Under the pieces are notes generated by a model. That model ran no database searches, had not been told where the DNA came from, and saw nothing but the letters and a program-made list of their open reading frames with translations. Positions 32,450 to 42,800 of a stretch of DNA of 64,000 nt are shown in pieces. Source of the stretch: Actinomucor elegans (lineage: Eukaryota > Mucoromycota > Mucoromycetes > Mucorales > Mucoraceae); the NCBI GenBank assembly GCA_026027325.1, contig JAMSLZ010000012.1:1-64000 (forward strand), given 5' to 3'. The translations under genes were made by a program, and so were the position numbers. Every line of letters starts with the position of its first letter. Within the stretch, counting starts at the first letter, position 1.

Positions 32450-33622
32450 ATGGAAACTATTAATATTAAATATAATTTACTAAGAGAATATCAAACTTTA
32501 ACAAATGAATATTGGAAATTTTTAAATTATGGTTTGCCAATTATTAATCAAAAAAAAATATCATACAAAAAGGCCAATTCCTATTAATAAAATCAAGGAA
32601 ATTAAAAAGGTTTTATTTGAGAAGTTGGGAATTATACCAGTTTATTTCTTTTTAGTTACATTGTTTGGTGATGGAAACTATAGAGGATATAGTTTATATG
32701 TGGAGCCAATAATAAATAATTCAGAATTAAATGATTTTAACTTTGTATATCTTATTAGAAAAGATAAAAATATAAATTTAGATGATGTTGAATTAAATTA
32801 TAATGATCAATTTGGTAGTTTTAGATCAAAAATGGAGAAAGTTTTTTCTGATATTGGATTCATATTTCAGAGATTAAATAATAAAAAATCATTTTTAACA
32901 TCTAATATAAATATATATAATATACAATTAAAAATTGCATCTGTACTTCTAAATATTAAAAGATATGTAAAATGGACATGTTTATGTAACATTATAAATC
33001 ATGTGATTTATAATTGTGTAACCAAACATTAATTGTTTTAAATAGAAAATAATAAAAATATAAAACACTTTTTAAAAAGTGTTCTAAATTGTTTTAAGAA
33101 GAAAATATAAATTATTAAAAAATGTTGACATGAATGGCAACTTTTTAATTTTTATTATTTTCAAATGACAAACAATTTGATAATATTTTTATATTTTCAG
33201 AAAGACAAACAATTAAATAATATAGAACATTACAGTTTTCAATCAAATTGGATGAATGATAACTTTGATTTCGAATATAAAAATAATTTAACTAGTAATA
33301 TAGATAGCTATAGTGCACCTCCAAAATTAAATGATAGAATAAATAATTTAGATAAAATGAAATTGTTACAACATCAATTTTTAGGATTACAATTATCAAA
33401 TGTTATAAATGATTTAATAATAATATGGATTTAGAGATAGTTGTAAATGATGATGAAAATATTTATGAGATTGATATTATTTTAGATCATAAAGGATTAG
33501 TAGTTGAAGATAGTTTTTATCTCATAAAATGGAAAAATTACGATAATAGTGAAAATTCTTGGATACATTATACTAAATTTAATACTTTTGAATGTATTAA
33601 TGCTTATTGGAACAGTAAATAA
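32450..33622 (+). pseudogene. PHc2 DDE-chromodomain transposase, internally deleted
   Basis: METINIKYNLLREYQTLTNE then YWKFLNYG aligns with the N-terminus of PHc1. A frameshift near 32560 leads to PINKIKEIKKVLFEKLGIIP and VYFFLVTLF. About 200 codons with the two catalytic Asp regions are missing. FGSFRSKMEKVFSDIGF matches the third-acidic helix of PHc1. A possible 234-nt GT-AG intron (32967-33200) or insertion separates LLNIKRY from KDKQLNNIEHY. A frameshift near 33425 precedes the chromodomain (IYEIDIILDHKG, FYLIKWKNYD, ENSWI). It cannot be catalytic and would depend on another copy. Confidence 0.75.
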
Positions 33623-33681
33623 GTAATATTTTCGGAATAAATATCAATGTTGAAAAAAATATTACAATATTAAATACAACT

Positions 33682-33984
33682 TTATTTAAAATCCCATATT
33701 TCTTTAATACTAATATAACCTTTTCTGAGAAACCATGATTTGAAATATGTTTTTCTAATTTCTTCTGTACTTTTCAATGTTGTTTTTATAACTAAATTTG
33801 CATGTACATTTGTATTATTATCACAAAAATCATAAAATGGACCACTATATAAAATATCTTCAATATTCTTAATGTTTTTAATCCAAAATAATATTTTCTT
33901 GCTTAAAATTTCAAATTTTTTTCCATTAACGTCTTTTTTTTCAGGATCGAGTGTCAATACAACAGCGTAATAATGATATGTCAT
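33682..33984 (-). CDS. Small Rep/HUH-like protein of PHc2
   Basis: MTYHYYAVVLTLDPEKKDV... is clearly homologous to the PHc1 small protein through YSGPFYD, NTNVHANLVIKT and FLRKGYISIKEIWDFK, where it stops. It therefore lacks the WLDYAKRN segment that could hold a nucleophilic Tyr. An upstream in-frame Met at 34035 is not conserved. Here the gene faces the transposase gene (convergent), unlike PHc1. Its retention beside a wrecked transposase hints at an independent role, or simply at later decay. Confidence 0.55.
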   Translation of the reverse strand: MTYHYYAVVLTLDPEKKDVNGKKFEILSKKILFWIKNIKNIEDILYSGPFYDFCDNNTNVHANLVIKTTLKSTEEIRKTYFKSWFLRKGYISIKEIWDFK

Positions 33985-34151
33985 TGTAAAAAGATTAAAT
34001 GTTTTTTTTTGTAAATATATAATAGAATATGTCAATATTTATATTTTTTTTACAAGATATTTTTAGAAATACCAAGAAATTTATTTTTGTAATGTTCATG
34101 TGATTATTTTTAATTAATATAACAACTTTGTATTCCCTATGCCCTATAGAA

Positions 34152-34383
34152 GAGGGATATCTTTTTTTATATGAATTTAATATATATATTAGTAGAAAAC
34201 ATAAATATAATGTTGTTTTTTCATGCATAATGGAACAGTTGCCTTCTTGATAATGTTTATTATACAGAATAATCATTTTAATTTATAAAAAAGGTTATAA
34301 AGATATAAAAACTATGGATATATTAAAAAGTTTAAATATATATAGAAAAGATAAAAATGATGTAATGTCTGTATATATCCGTC
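34152..34383 (-). repeat. PHc2 terminal direct repeat, right (MITE4 module)
   Basis: 232 bp, the same orientation as 32142-32373 and nearly identical. Confidence 0.9.
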
Positions 34384-34609
34384 AATAGATATATTTAATC
34401 CCACTCATAATGTAATACCCAATTGTCTCTGATCTATTACATAATCATTGTGTCTTAAATAGGCTAGTTTACTGACTTAGTCAGGTCCTTGTAATAAGAA
34501 TAATGAATATCAAATATGCATTTCACATTTATAACTATCAATATATTTTCTATCATATTTTTAATAAATATAAAAATTCAATTTTTTGCATTTTTTATGT
34601 AAATTAAAA

Positions 34610-35491
34610 TTAATCCTTTAAAAACTTTTTCCATACGTTATACTCTCTATTTTTCTTACGCCATTGATATTCTTTTAAATACAATACTATATCTTTTTTA
34701 TTTCTATTTCGTGGTATTATACTTTGCTTTAAGCCATTCCATGTGCCTTCAATTGTATTTGTATGCACACCTGTATTTGGATCTTTAAAATGCTTTGAAT
34801 GATTTACAGTTAAATGTTTGTATCCTATATTTTTCAAGTTATTATACCCTTTCCATAAATCCGTATATATTGTTGTACCTTTTTTTACATATCTTTTTAT
34901 AATTAAATCAATATTATCAACATTTCTTTCTTCAATGGGTAATAAAAACATTTTTTTGTTTTCATTTTTTATTTTATTTTTTAGCATACTTCTTTCGATA
35001 CCACCAATTACCCAAGCACCTTCTACCTTATGCCCCTTATTATATTTTCTTTTTGCAATTTTACTTTCATCGATTTCTACAATTTTATTTCTACCTCCAA
35101 TTTTAATATTTCTGTTACCTAACAATTGTTTATTTTTCAAGTATTTTCTGAATATTTTATTGTATGATGACACTGTATTTTTGCTAATTTGCAAACTTGA
35201 TGCTATAAAGGAAGAAGGTGCTTTTCCAAGAAAAAGATATAATATGTGTAATTGAGTATTTAAAGGTAAAGTTAAATTATTAAAAATTGTTCCTTTCAAT
35301 GGTGATATTGCTTTCCTACATTTATAATATCTACAAACATATAATTTTTTATTTAAGTTTAATTTAGTTTCATGTTCACATTTATTACACTTTATATGTT
35401 TATTAACGTAATCATTACTAATTAAATATAATAGTGCTTCTTTTTCATCGTCGAATATTTTTTTTAAAGATTTATATGGTTCTATAAACAT
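34610..35491 (-). CDS. Merlin2 transposase (IS1595/ISXO2-like)
   Basis: 293 codons from the Met in MFIEPYKSLKKIF, chosen because the Merlin3 homologue starts at the same place; the frame is open upstream through the inverted repeat to 35680, where a Met at 35620 lies inside the terminal repeat. Order: a zinc-ribbon with CNKCEHE...CRYYKCR, a helix-turn-helix (ASSLQISKNTVSSYNKIFRK), the catalytic regions IVEIDESKIAKRKYNKGHKV, IYTDLWKGYNNL and HTNTIEGTWNGLKQSI, and a C-terminal EYQWRKKNREYN. The family mobilises DNA with 8-9 bp duplications, as seen here. No lesion is seen, so it may be active. Confidence 0.88.
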   Translation of the reverse strand: MFIEPYKSLKKIFDDEKEALLYLISNDYVNKHIKCNKCEHETKLNLNKKLYVCRYYKCRKAISPLKGTIFNNLTLPLNTQLHILYLFLGKAPSSFIASSLQISKNTVSSYNKIFRKYLKNKQLLGNRNIKIGGRNKIVEIDESKIAKRKYNKGHKVEGAWVIGGIERSMLKNKIKNENKKMFLLPIEERNVDNIDLIIKRYVKKGTTIYTDLWKGYNNLKNIGYKHLTVNHSKHFKDPNTGVHTNTIEGTWNGLKQSIIPRNRNKKDIVLYLKEYQWRKKNREYNVWKKFLKD

Positions 35492-35630
35492 CTGCAATTT
35501 TATTAAATCCTTTTTATTTTTAATTTTAATTTGTAAAAAAAATTCAATTTTTTCATATAACAATAAAATTTGTGGTAGTAGGAGTTTCAATATGGACCTG
35601 AGAGTTCCTTTGGGATACATCCGATTTTTT

Positions 35631-36218
35631 AAAGAAAAAAAATTATGAAATATGTTTTGAAAAATAAAAATTTCACTCATACATATAAAATTATTAAAAT
35701 ATAATTAATGCTATTTATAAATTTATAATTATTTACAAAAATAGTATTAATTAAAAATAAAACGATATATAAAATGTTTTATACAGTATATAATTTATTA
35801 AGGTATTTAAAACAATAAGTTATTTCTATAGTTATATTAAAAATTAAAAGTATATAAATTAGGTTATAATATTATTATAATTTAATTCTGTATCATTACT
35901 CACTACCCAGCCAATTAATAACAAAAGGCTGGCAGTGGTAGAATGAGTCTCTCTATTGTTTTCTCGTTAATTATACACGTACCCAACTAATTACGAACAT
36001 CTCAGGAAACATCTCAAAGCTGAGTATAACCCTTGTCGAATATCGACTGATTGATGACGGACACTGAATAAGCCATGAATACAACAACAACCCTAATATA
36101 ACTTTAGCTTTCGCTATTACTTACTATCTTCTAATTCTAGCAATGCGCTAACTTTACTCCCAACCAATTATTCTCCTAGGGTATCCCTAATCTTAACCCT
36201 AGCCCTAGCCCGGGTATT
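35631..36218 (+). repeat. AT-rich spacer with LTR2-related relic
   Basis: 35898-36090 shows CACTACCCAGCC...GGCTGGCAGTGGTAG and then eroded LTR2 (GCTGAGTATAACCCTTGTCG, GATGACGGACACTGAATAAG). 36090-36218 leads into CCCTAGCCCTAGCCCGGG. About 35890-36218 is duplicated at 38100-38440. Confidence 0.6.
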
Positions 36219-36416
36219 ACCCTTTCTCATGTGGTGTGATTAGCTCTCTCAGCTTACGAGTGTTATAAACCTGAGGTATGCCTTGTGCAAACCCTAGCCC
36301 TAGCCCTCAGGGTACTACCCTTTCTCATGTGGTGTGATTAGCTCTCTCAGCTTACGAGTGTTATAAACCTGAGGTATGCCTTGTGCAAACCCTAGCCCTA
36401 GCCCTCAGGGTACTAC
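36219..36416 (+). repeat. Two 98-bp tandem units with CCCTAGCCCTAG
   Basis: The sequence ACCCTTTCTCATGTGGTGTG recurs at 36219 and 36317, and the unit end GGGTACTACC at 36310 and 36408, period 98 bp. Each unit ends in telomere-like CCCTAGCCCTAGCCCTCAGGG. Confidence 0.88.
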
Positions 36417-37175
36417 CTAATCCTTATTCTAACATTGTTTAACCTTAATCCTTATCTTCACTCTAACCTACTTTTATTCTTAATCCTATTCCTAATTCTA
36501 ATCCTGTTCTAATTCTATTACTAAGCCTATACTAATCATAATGCTCGTTTAACCTAGTCCTTATTTTATGCTTTATCCTAATCCTAATCCTAAATCATAT
36601 TATTCTAAGTCTAATATTTTTTCCCTAACTTTGTTTTTTTTTTTTTTTTTTTTTTTTTAACTTATTCCTATTTAAGTTCATATTTATGTCGCTATTTTAC
36701 CTTTTTTTCTTATGTTAATCCTATCTGTAATTGCATTTCTTATATTTTCTTAATCTTATTCCTGATCCTAATCTCTTTCCTGATCCTAATCTCTTTCCTG
36801 ATCCTATTTATCACTTAGCATTTATTCTAACTTTCATTTTTTAATCATATTCCTAATTATCTTGTTCCTTATTTTGTTCTTGATTTTTTTTTTTTTTTCA
36901 TCGTTATTATTCCTAATATTTGCCGTATTATTAATATTTAGACTAATATTCATCCTATTCCTAAGTCAATTCCTAACATTTGTTCTAAATATTTCTAGCT
37001 GTATCCTTAATCATATCCCTTATCTTGTTCGAAATACTCATTTAATTCTATCTTACTCTTAATTATTTATTTTAATTTTAATTTAATTTTAATTTTAACT
37101 CTGTTTTTACACCTAAATTTTAATCAAAATTCTATCTTTCGTCATATCTCTATCTCTGCCATTACCCTAATCGTA
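36417..37175 (+). repeat. Degenerate telomere-like (CCTAATCC) tract with T-runs
   Basis: Irregular TCCTAATCCTAATC-type repeats, a run of about 23 T (36635-36658) and three CTCTTTCCTGATCCTAAT copies near 36768-36804. No gene is seen. Confidence 0.6.
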
Positions 37176-37180
37176 TTCGT

Positions 37181-37489
37181 TGTTGTGTTTGCACAGTGAA
37201 ATAATAAAGAAGACTAAAAATAGTACTTTTTGAGACTGTGCTTTATTAACAAAGATGAATATAAAGATGAAGATCCTATGATTATGTCTAAACTAAACCT
37301 ATTTATACTAATCGTCTATCTAAGTGTGGTGAAGAGGATTTAAGAAGATGTTATGTTATAGGTCTATGTTCTAGATATATATCCATCTGAGACATGAATC
37401 TTAAACATATCAACTCATAAGTACTTCCGTAAAGATGAGATTGATAATGAATAAGTTATTACTCATACAATAATCTCTATTCTATAACA
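37181..37489 (-). repeat. Solo LTR3, minus orientation
   Basis: 309 bp, close to the LTRs of the element at 39478-44877 in reverse. The flanks TTCGT and CTCTA do not match. Confidence 0.88.
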
Positions 37490-37534
37490 CTCTAGTCCGT
37501 CTGTACTTTAATAATGTTGTTATTTCACCATACC

Positions 37535-37788
37535 ATCCTTCATTACCAATGTGGTGTTCCTACTGATGACACATTGCTAAATGGCTGTATATGCTATCAA
37601 ACTCCTCGGTTCCTAACTAAGCTTACTGTGCCTGATACCCGGAGCGCGGGTAATGTTGCCTATTAGCAATGCAGTAATACTTTTGTGGATGAAGTCCATT
37701 ATAAGTAAGAGTAGTTATAGTTGATCGCTTGAAAATCTCACCCATGTTATCTTCAGGGAAGGAGTTTCTTCTACTAGTTGCCTTATAG
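37535..37788 (-). repeat. Eroded SEDN-family relic
   Basis: It shares CCTTCATTACCA, ACTCCTCGGTTC, GCAGTAATAC and ATGTTATCTTCAG landmarks with 29010-29345, 50193-50485 and 56100-56350. It is no longer coding. Confidence 0.5.
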
Positions 37789-37791
37789 CTA

Positions 37792-38023
37792 GAGGGATAT
37801 CTCTTATTATTATAAAAAAGAAGTCTATTTTAAACAAAGCATAAATGAAAATGTTGCCTTTTATGCATAATAGAACAGTTGCTTTCTTGATTAAATATAT
37901 TATTTATATTTAAATGAAATATCTAGAAGGATAATACTTTGTTTAAATTATAAAAATATATACAATTTTATTTATGAATATTTATAATAAAGATAATCGT
38001 TTAAAAAATAATAGATATCCCTC
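37792..38023 (+). mobile_element. MITE4-like element with GAGGGATATC ends
   Basis: 232 bp, GAGGGATATCT... to ...AGATATCCCTC, an excellent inverted repeat. The flanks are CTA and TAG. It contains the shared core AGCATAAATGAAAATGTTGCC...CTTTCTTG. Confidence 0.8.
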
Positions 38024-38073
38024 TAGTGGACATAACTGCTAAACATAGAATAGTAATAGAAATGTACCTGAAT
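38024..38073 (+). pseudogene. Tc1 transposase, last codons
   Basis: GTGGACATAACTGCTAAACA translates VDITAKHRIVIEMYLNT before a stop. It matches the end of the Tc1 relic at 62810-62848. Confidence 0.45.
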
Positions 38074-38099
38074 ACTTAACTTGTGCAATCGTGACTAGT

Positions 38100-38440
38100 T
38101 ATATTTACTCTACTTAACCACTACCCAGCCCATTAATAACAAAAGGCTGGCAGTGGTAGAATGAATCTCTACTGTTTTCTCGTTAATTATACACGTACCC
38201 TACTAATTACCAACTAATTACGAACATCGCAGGAAACATCTCAAAGCTGAGTATAACCCTTGTCGAATATCGATTGATTAATGACGGACACTGAATAAGC
38301 CATGAATACAACAACGACCCTAATATAACTTTAGCTTTGGCTATTACTTTCTATTTTCTAATTCTAGCAATGCGCCAACTTTACCCCCAATCAATTATTC
38401 TCCTAGGGTATCCCTAATCTTAGCCCTAGCCCTAGCCCGG
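38100..38440 (+). repeat. Second copy of the segment at about 35890-36218
   Basis: The LTR2-related relic plus the AACTTTAGCTTTGG and TATTCTCCTAGGGTATCCC sequence leads into CCCTAGCCCTAGCCCGGG, as at 35890-36218. Confidence 0.7.
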
Positions 38441-38780
38441 GTATTACCCCTTAGCCTTTGTGGTGTAGTCAGCTCTCTCTTAGCCCTAGGTTTTATTGAC
38501 CAAAGGTATCCCTAGCGTAAACCCTAGGGTTAGCCCTAGCCCTAGCCCGGGTATTACCCCTTAGCCTTTGTGGTGTAGTCAGCTCTCTCTTAGCCCTAGG
38601 TTTTATTGACCAAAGGTATCCCTAGCGTAAACCCTAGGGTTAGCCCTAGCCCTAGCCCGGGTATTACCCCTTAGCCTTTGTGGTGTAGTCAGCTCTCTCT
38701 TAGCCCTAGGTTTTATTGACCAAAGGTATCCCTAGCGTAAACCCTAGGGTTAGCCCTAGCCCTAGCCCGGGTATTACCTT
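38441..38780 (+). repeat. Three 110-bp tandem units with CCCTAG
   Basis: GTATTACCCC starts units at 38441, 38551 and 38661, and a truncated fourth starts at 38771, period 110 bp. Each unit includes TTAGCCCTAGCCCTAGCCCGG and ACCCTAGGG. Confidence 0.9.
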
Positions 38781-39057
38781 AACCTTAATTCTAATCATAT
38801 TTTTATCCCTATTCCTGATCCTAATCCTATTCTAATATCAATCTTTACCTTAACCTTATCCTTATCCTTAACTTTATCCCATCTCTAACATTCTTCTTAT
38901 TCCTAACCCTGATCTAATCCTTCCTATATCCTTAATCTTATTCGTAATTCTAATCTTAACCTTAATCCTATCTTAATCTTAATCCTAATTCTAATCCTTG
39001 TCTTAGTCTTGATTATTTATCTAATTGTAAGTATAATCCTCGTCTAGCCCAAATATT
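38781..39057 (+). repeat. Degenerate telomere-like tract
   Basis: Irregular CCTTATCC and CCTAATCT units continue to the TSD of the solo LTR8. No gene is seen. Confidence 0.55.
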
Positions 39058-39315
39058 ATCTCTGTCAGGAACTGGCTAGGATTGGTGAAGTCCTAGAGTT
39101 CCGGTTCTACCTACAGCGTTGGATGCAATGAGAGTATGAATACTAGATTTGTTTATTGTAAGGTAATAAGAGAAGGTTAAGTATTGGAGCAGGGTAGGTA
39201 GAAGAGGATGTTATAAGTATAACTGACAAGGAGACTGGAAACTGTGGGGGAAGTGTAGGGTATTTATATCCTTTAAGGATTGTGCAGGTTCAGGGGTCTA
39301 AGATAACAATGTGAC

Positions 39316-39477
39316 TTGGACTGGGACTTGGATCTGGTACTTGGATCTGGTACTTGGATCTGGTACTTGGATCTGGTACTTGGACTGGGACTTGGATCTG
39401 GTACTTGGGCTGGGACTTGGATCTGGTACTTGAGCTGGGACTTGGATCTGGTGCTTGGATCTGGTACTTGGACTGGG
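39316..39477 (+). repeat. CTTGGATCTGGTA minisatellite inside LTR8
   Basis: Units of about 12 bp (ACTTGGATCTGGT and ACTTGGACTGGG types) repeat here. The Ty3 element inserted at a CTGGG within it. Confidence 0.85.
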
Positions 39478-39786
39478 TGTTATAGAATAGAGACTATTGT
39501 ATGAATAATAACTTATTCATTATCAATCTCATCTTTACGGAAGCACTTATGAGTTGATATGTTTAAGATTCATGTCTCAGATGGATATATATCTAGAACA
39601 TAGACCTATAACATAACATCTTCTTAAATCCTCTTCACCACACTTAGATAGACGATTAGTATAAATAGGTTTAGTTTAGACATAGTTATAGGATCTTCAT
39701 CTTTATATTCCTCTTTGTTAATAAAGCACAGTCTCAAAAAGTACTCTTTTTAGTCTTCTTTATTATTTCACTGTGCAAACACAACA
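39478..39786 (+). repeat. 5' LTR (family LTR3)
   Basis: 309 bp, TGTTATAGAATAG... to ...CAAACACAACA, with a TATAAATAGG box near 39660 and AATAAA near 39720. The leader TTTTACTTTTTGAATTC has no tRNA-type TGG primer site. Confidence 0.93.
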
Positions 39787-39823
39787 TTTTACTTTTTGAA
39801 TTCAACGCTTTATTACACTTACT

Positions 39824-42800
39824 ATGTCTGCTCAAGCCCCTGCTACTGATTCTGGTGTCTCTACCATGGATGGTGTCATTTCTGGTCCCATTGGTGAAGT
39901 TGAGCAAGCTTTCTCCGAGAATCAATCTACTATTGATTCAACCCCTGATGATGCCTCTGATGTAGTTCAAGCATTAACTGAAAACTCTAGAATGCTGTTT
40001 ACTCGTTTGGCTGCCCTGGTTCGTCAAGATCCTAACTCTCCTGCTGCCAACGAGGCATATGTGGCCTACAAATCTGCTGAAGAGAAGCTAGCCCACTTTA
40101 AACAAGCCCAAAACTCTTACCTCAAGATTATGGGTGAATCTTCATCCACTTCTGGTCCTGTCTCTGCATCCCATCGCCCTGCGATTGTACCTGCTGGTCT
40201 ACCTTTTCTTCAATTAAGAGGTGAACACCAATGGAAGCCTCGTGAAGACATGTATGACTCGGCTCATGATTTTTGCGTTTGTTTCGAGAAGGTACTCCGT
40301 GCCCATGTTCAAGACTTGGATACCAATTGGGAGCGCTTGTTGCCTATGTGTTTAAACAACGAGCAAAACTCTTGGTTCGAAGAAGCACTGTTGTCTAAGG
40401 GTATGTCTTGGTCTGCTGCTCGTTCTTCTTTGTTGGATCACTTCGATACTCCGTATCGTAAGTTCTTGTTGATGGCCAAAGTTGGTTCTATACGTCAAGA
40501 AAGGTATGAAACCAACCGTGAATATGCAAGCCGGTTCCAAAAGCTGCGTCGTGAAGCTGGTATGGAAGATAACACGCAACTAGCTGTCACTTTCTTTGTG
40601 TCTCTTCGTGAGGAGGTTCGTGGCCGGTCCCAACAAGCCATTGCTTGTCATTTTGGCAAGAAATTACCTAACTCCATTGTTGAGCTCATTGATTTGGTGA
40701 TCGCTTCAGGTGATGACTCGTCTTTCTTGTCATTGAATGGCAAACGTCCCCGAGTGGACTCTGACTCTGGTTCTTTGGACAACACTACACCTAATAAGGC
40801 CAATTATAAGGTCAATAAAGGTTTTATTCCGTCTCCTTCTCATAAGAATAGCAAGTTTCATGGTCGGGGATCTGGATCTGGTTCTAGTTCTGGTTCCAAT
40901 AATAAACTCTGCCATTATTGTAAGCGAGTATGGAACTATGGACATCGCTGTAACGAATTTATAGAGGCTAAGAGTCATGTGAACTCTAGTGAACCTCGTT
41001 TCCAGCCCATAAGTCGCATGTCTGAGCGAACAAACGCTGGAAATATCGATATTAGTGAACAAGTTAATTCGCAGTTAAATCGGTGTGCCTTAGAATGTAA
41101 GTATTCATCTAAAAATACAATAACTAAGGATTTCAAAAATATTAACGATTCTATTACGTTTCCTATTCTCGTCATTAGAAGGAACTACATACCGGAGCGT
41201 CTGGTGTCTATACTAGATACGGGTGCAAATCATAGCGCTATTAATAAAGACGTTGTTAAAAAATTAAACCTACCTATACTTCCAATTTTAAATGATGACA
41301 TCAAGCATATTAAATTAGCTGACTCTAAATCTACTGTAAAAAGAATTGGCACTACAGAAGTCACCTTAAGATGCAATAACAAAACACTTACTCGTAAACT
41401 GGAAGTTATGGAACTTACAAATAATTACGATTTAAGTATTGGCATTGACTTAATGACTTCTTTTGGAATTGGTATAACTGGACTTCCTATAAAGTATGAT
41501 GAATCCAATTCTGAACATAATAAACTTGACTCCATAAGACGATATAACAATGACAGTGAATTGTTAGAACAAGTCAAACAAGAACTCAATGAGCTTGGCG
41601 ATAATCCTACTGGAACCACAGAGGAATATGAACAAGCAATGAGTTATATTCAACCTTTCATAGCAGCAAATGAGGAAAGAACAAAAGGAAAGTTCTGCAC
41701 TATTCCCGAAAGCGTGGTATACATCAATACACCACCTAACGTAACTGCTTATCGTAAGCCATATCCTGTACCAATTACATATCATGAAGTTGTAGATAAG
41801 CAAATAAATGAATGGTTGAATGAAGGTTTTATAAAACGTGCTACTGGTCATTCTGAATGGAATTGTCCTATAACAGTAGTTCCAAAAACCAATGGTAAAG
41901 GCGAAATAACAGGACATCGAGTCTGTCATGATCCTAGACACGTTAATGCACTATTGCAATCGATTGATCGTATGCCATTACCTATTATCAATGAATTATT
42001 TGAAGAGCTTAAAGGCGCATCCATTTACAGTACTTTGGATCTGAAGTCTGCTTTCAATTCATTATTGCTATATCCTGATCATGCACATAAACTTAATTTC
42101 ACTTGGCGTGGAATTCAGTATACTCCAATCGGCACTGTGTTTGGTGTTAAGCATGTATCAAGTGTCATGCAAAGGACAATGAGTATTGCTCTTGAAGGTA
42201 TGCCATTCGCTAGATGCTTTGTAGATGACGTAGTAATTAAAAGTAACTCTATCGAGGAACATAAGCATCACTTAAGCCTAGTAATTAATAAATTGACAGA
42301 AGTCAATCTTAAACTGCAACCCAAAAAATGTAAGTTTTTCCAGAATAAGATCAATTTACTAGGTTTCACGATTGCTCCTCGTGGCATATCGATGGATCGT
42401 CGCAAGTTGATCAACGTTCTCGAGTTTCCTCGTCCACGTACTGGTAAAGACATCATGAGATACACTGGATTGATTTCTTATCTGAGATCTTTAATTCCAA
42501 AAGTATCCACTTTAATGGCTCCTCTTGATGCATTACGCAATGAAAAATCACTGGATAAGATCTGGAATATTACACATGAAAATGCTTTTAACAATCTAAA
42601 GAAAGCTTTATTAAATGATACAGTGATTTCATATCCTGACTTAAATCATCCTTTCTGTGTAGCTACGGATGCATCCAACGTAGGAGTAGGTGCTGTCCTT
42701 TACCAGATCATAAACGGTGAAATCAAATACCTATCGATGATGGCTAAAAGCCTTTCCTCAAGTGAACGCAATTATTCCGCTACTAAACGTGAATTACTGG

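Larger units (their letters stand above)
32142..34383 (+). mobile_element. PHc2 Harbinger-like transposon with direct terminal modules
   Basis: 2242 bp flanked by AAT (32139-32141, 34384-34386). The uninterrupted site is preserved in Merlin2 copy 2 at 48612-48614. Both ends are the 232-bp MITE4 module in direct orientation (32142-32373, 34152-34383). Inside are a degraded DDE-chromodomain gene (plus) and a Rep-like gene (minus). Confidence 0.92.
31295..35622 (-). mobile_element. Merlin2 transposon, copy 1, with nested PHc2
   Basis: The 8-bp duplication GATTTTTT is at 31287-31294 and 35623-35630. The ends are GGGTGATTACC-AAACGAGG and, inverted, GGATGTATCCCAAAGG, an imperfect inverted repeat of about 25 bp with CTCTCAG/GTCTCAG inside. 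It carries an IS1595-type transposase gene followed by a 98-codon gene, both on the minus strand. Without PHc2 it is 2.08 kb, matching copy 2 (47765-49851). Confidence 0.92.

Noticed and set aside
34818..35255. 145-codon hydrophobic ORF opposite the Merlin2 transposase
   Set aside because: It is the antisense shadow of an AT-rich catalytic gene; Phe/Leu/Ile richness comes from Lys/Asn codons on the other strand.
34610..35491. Bacterial IS1595 insertion sequence (contamination or recent bacterial transfer)
   Set aside because: AT-rich eukaryotic setting, nested with fungal-type elements, and the related Merlin1 gene has a spliceosomal intron; Merlin is the eukaryotic branch of this superfamily.
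39316..39504. Trp/Asp/Leu repeat ORF
   Set aside because: It is a translation of a 12-bp minisatellite inside an LTR, with no independent support.
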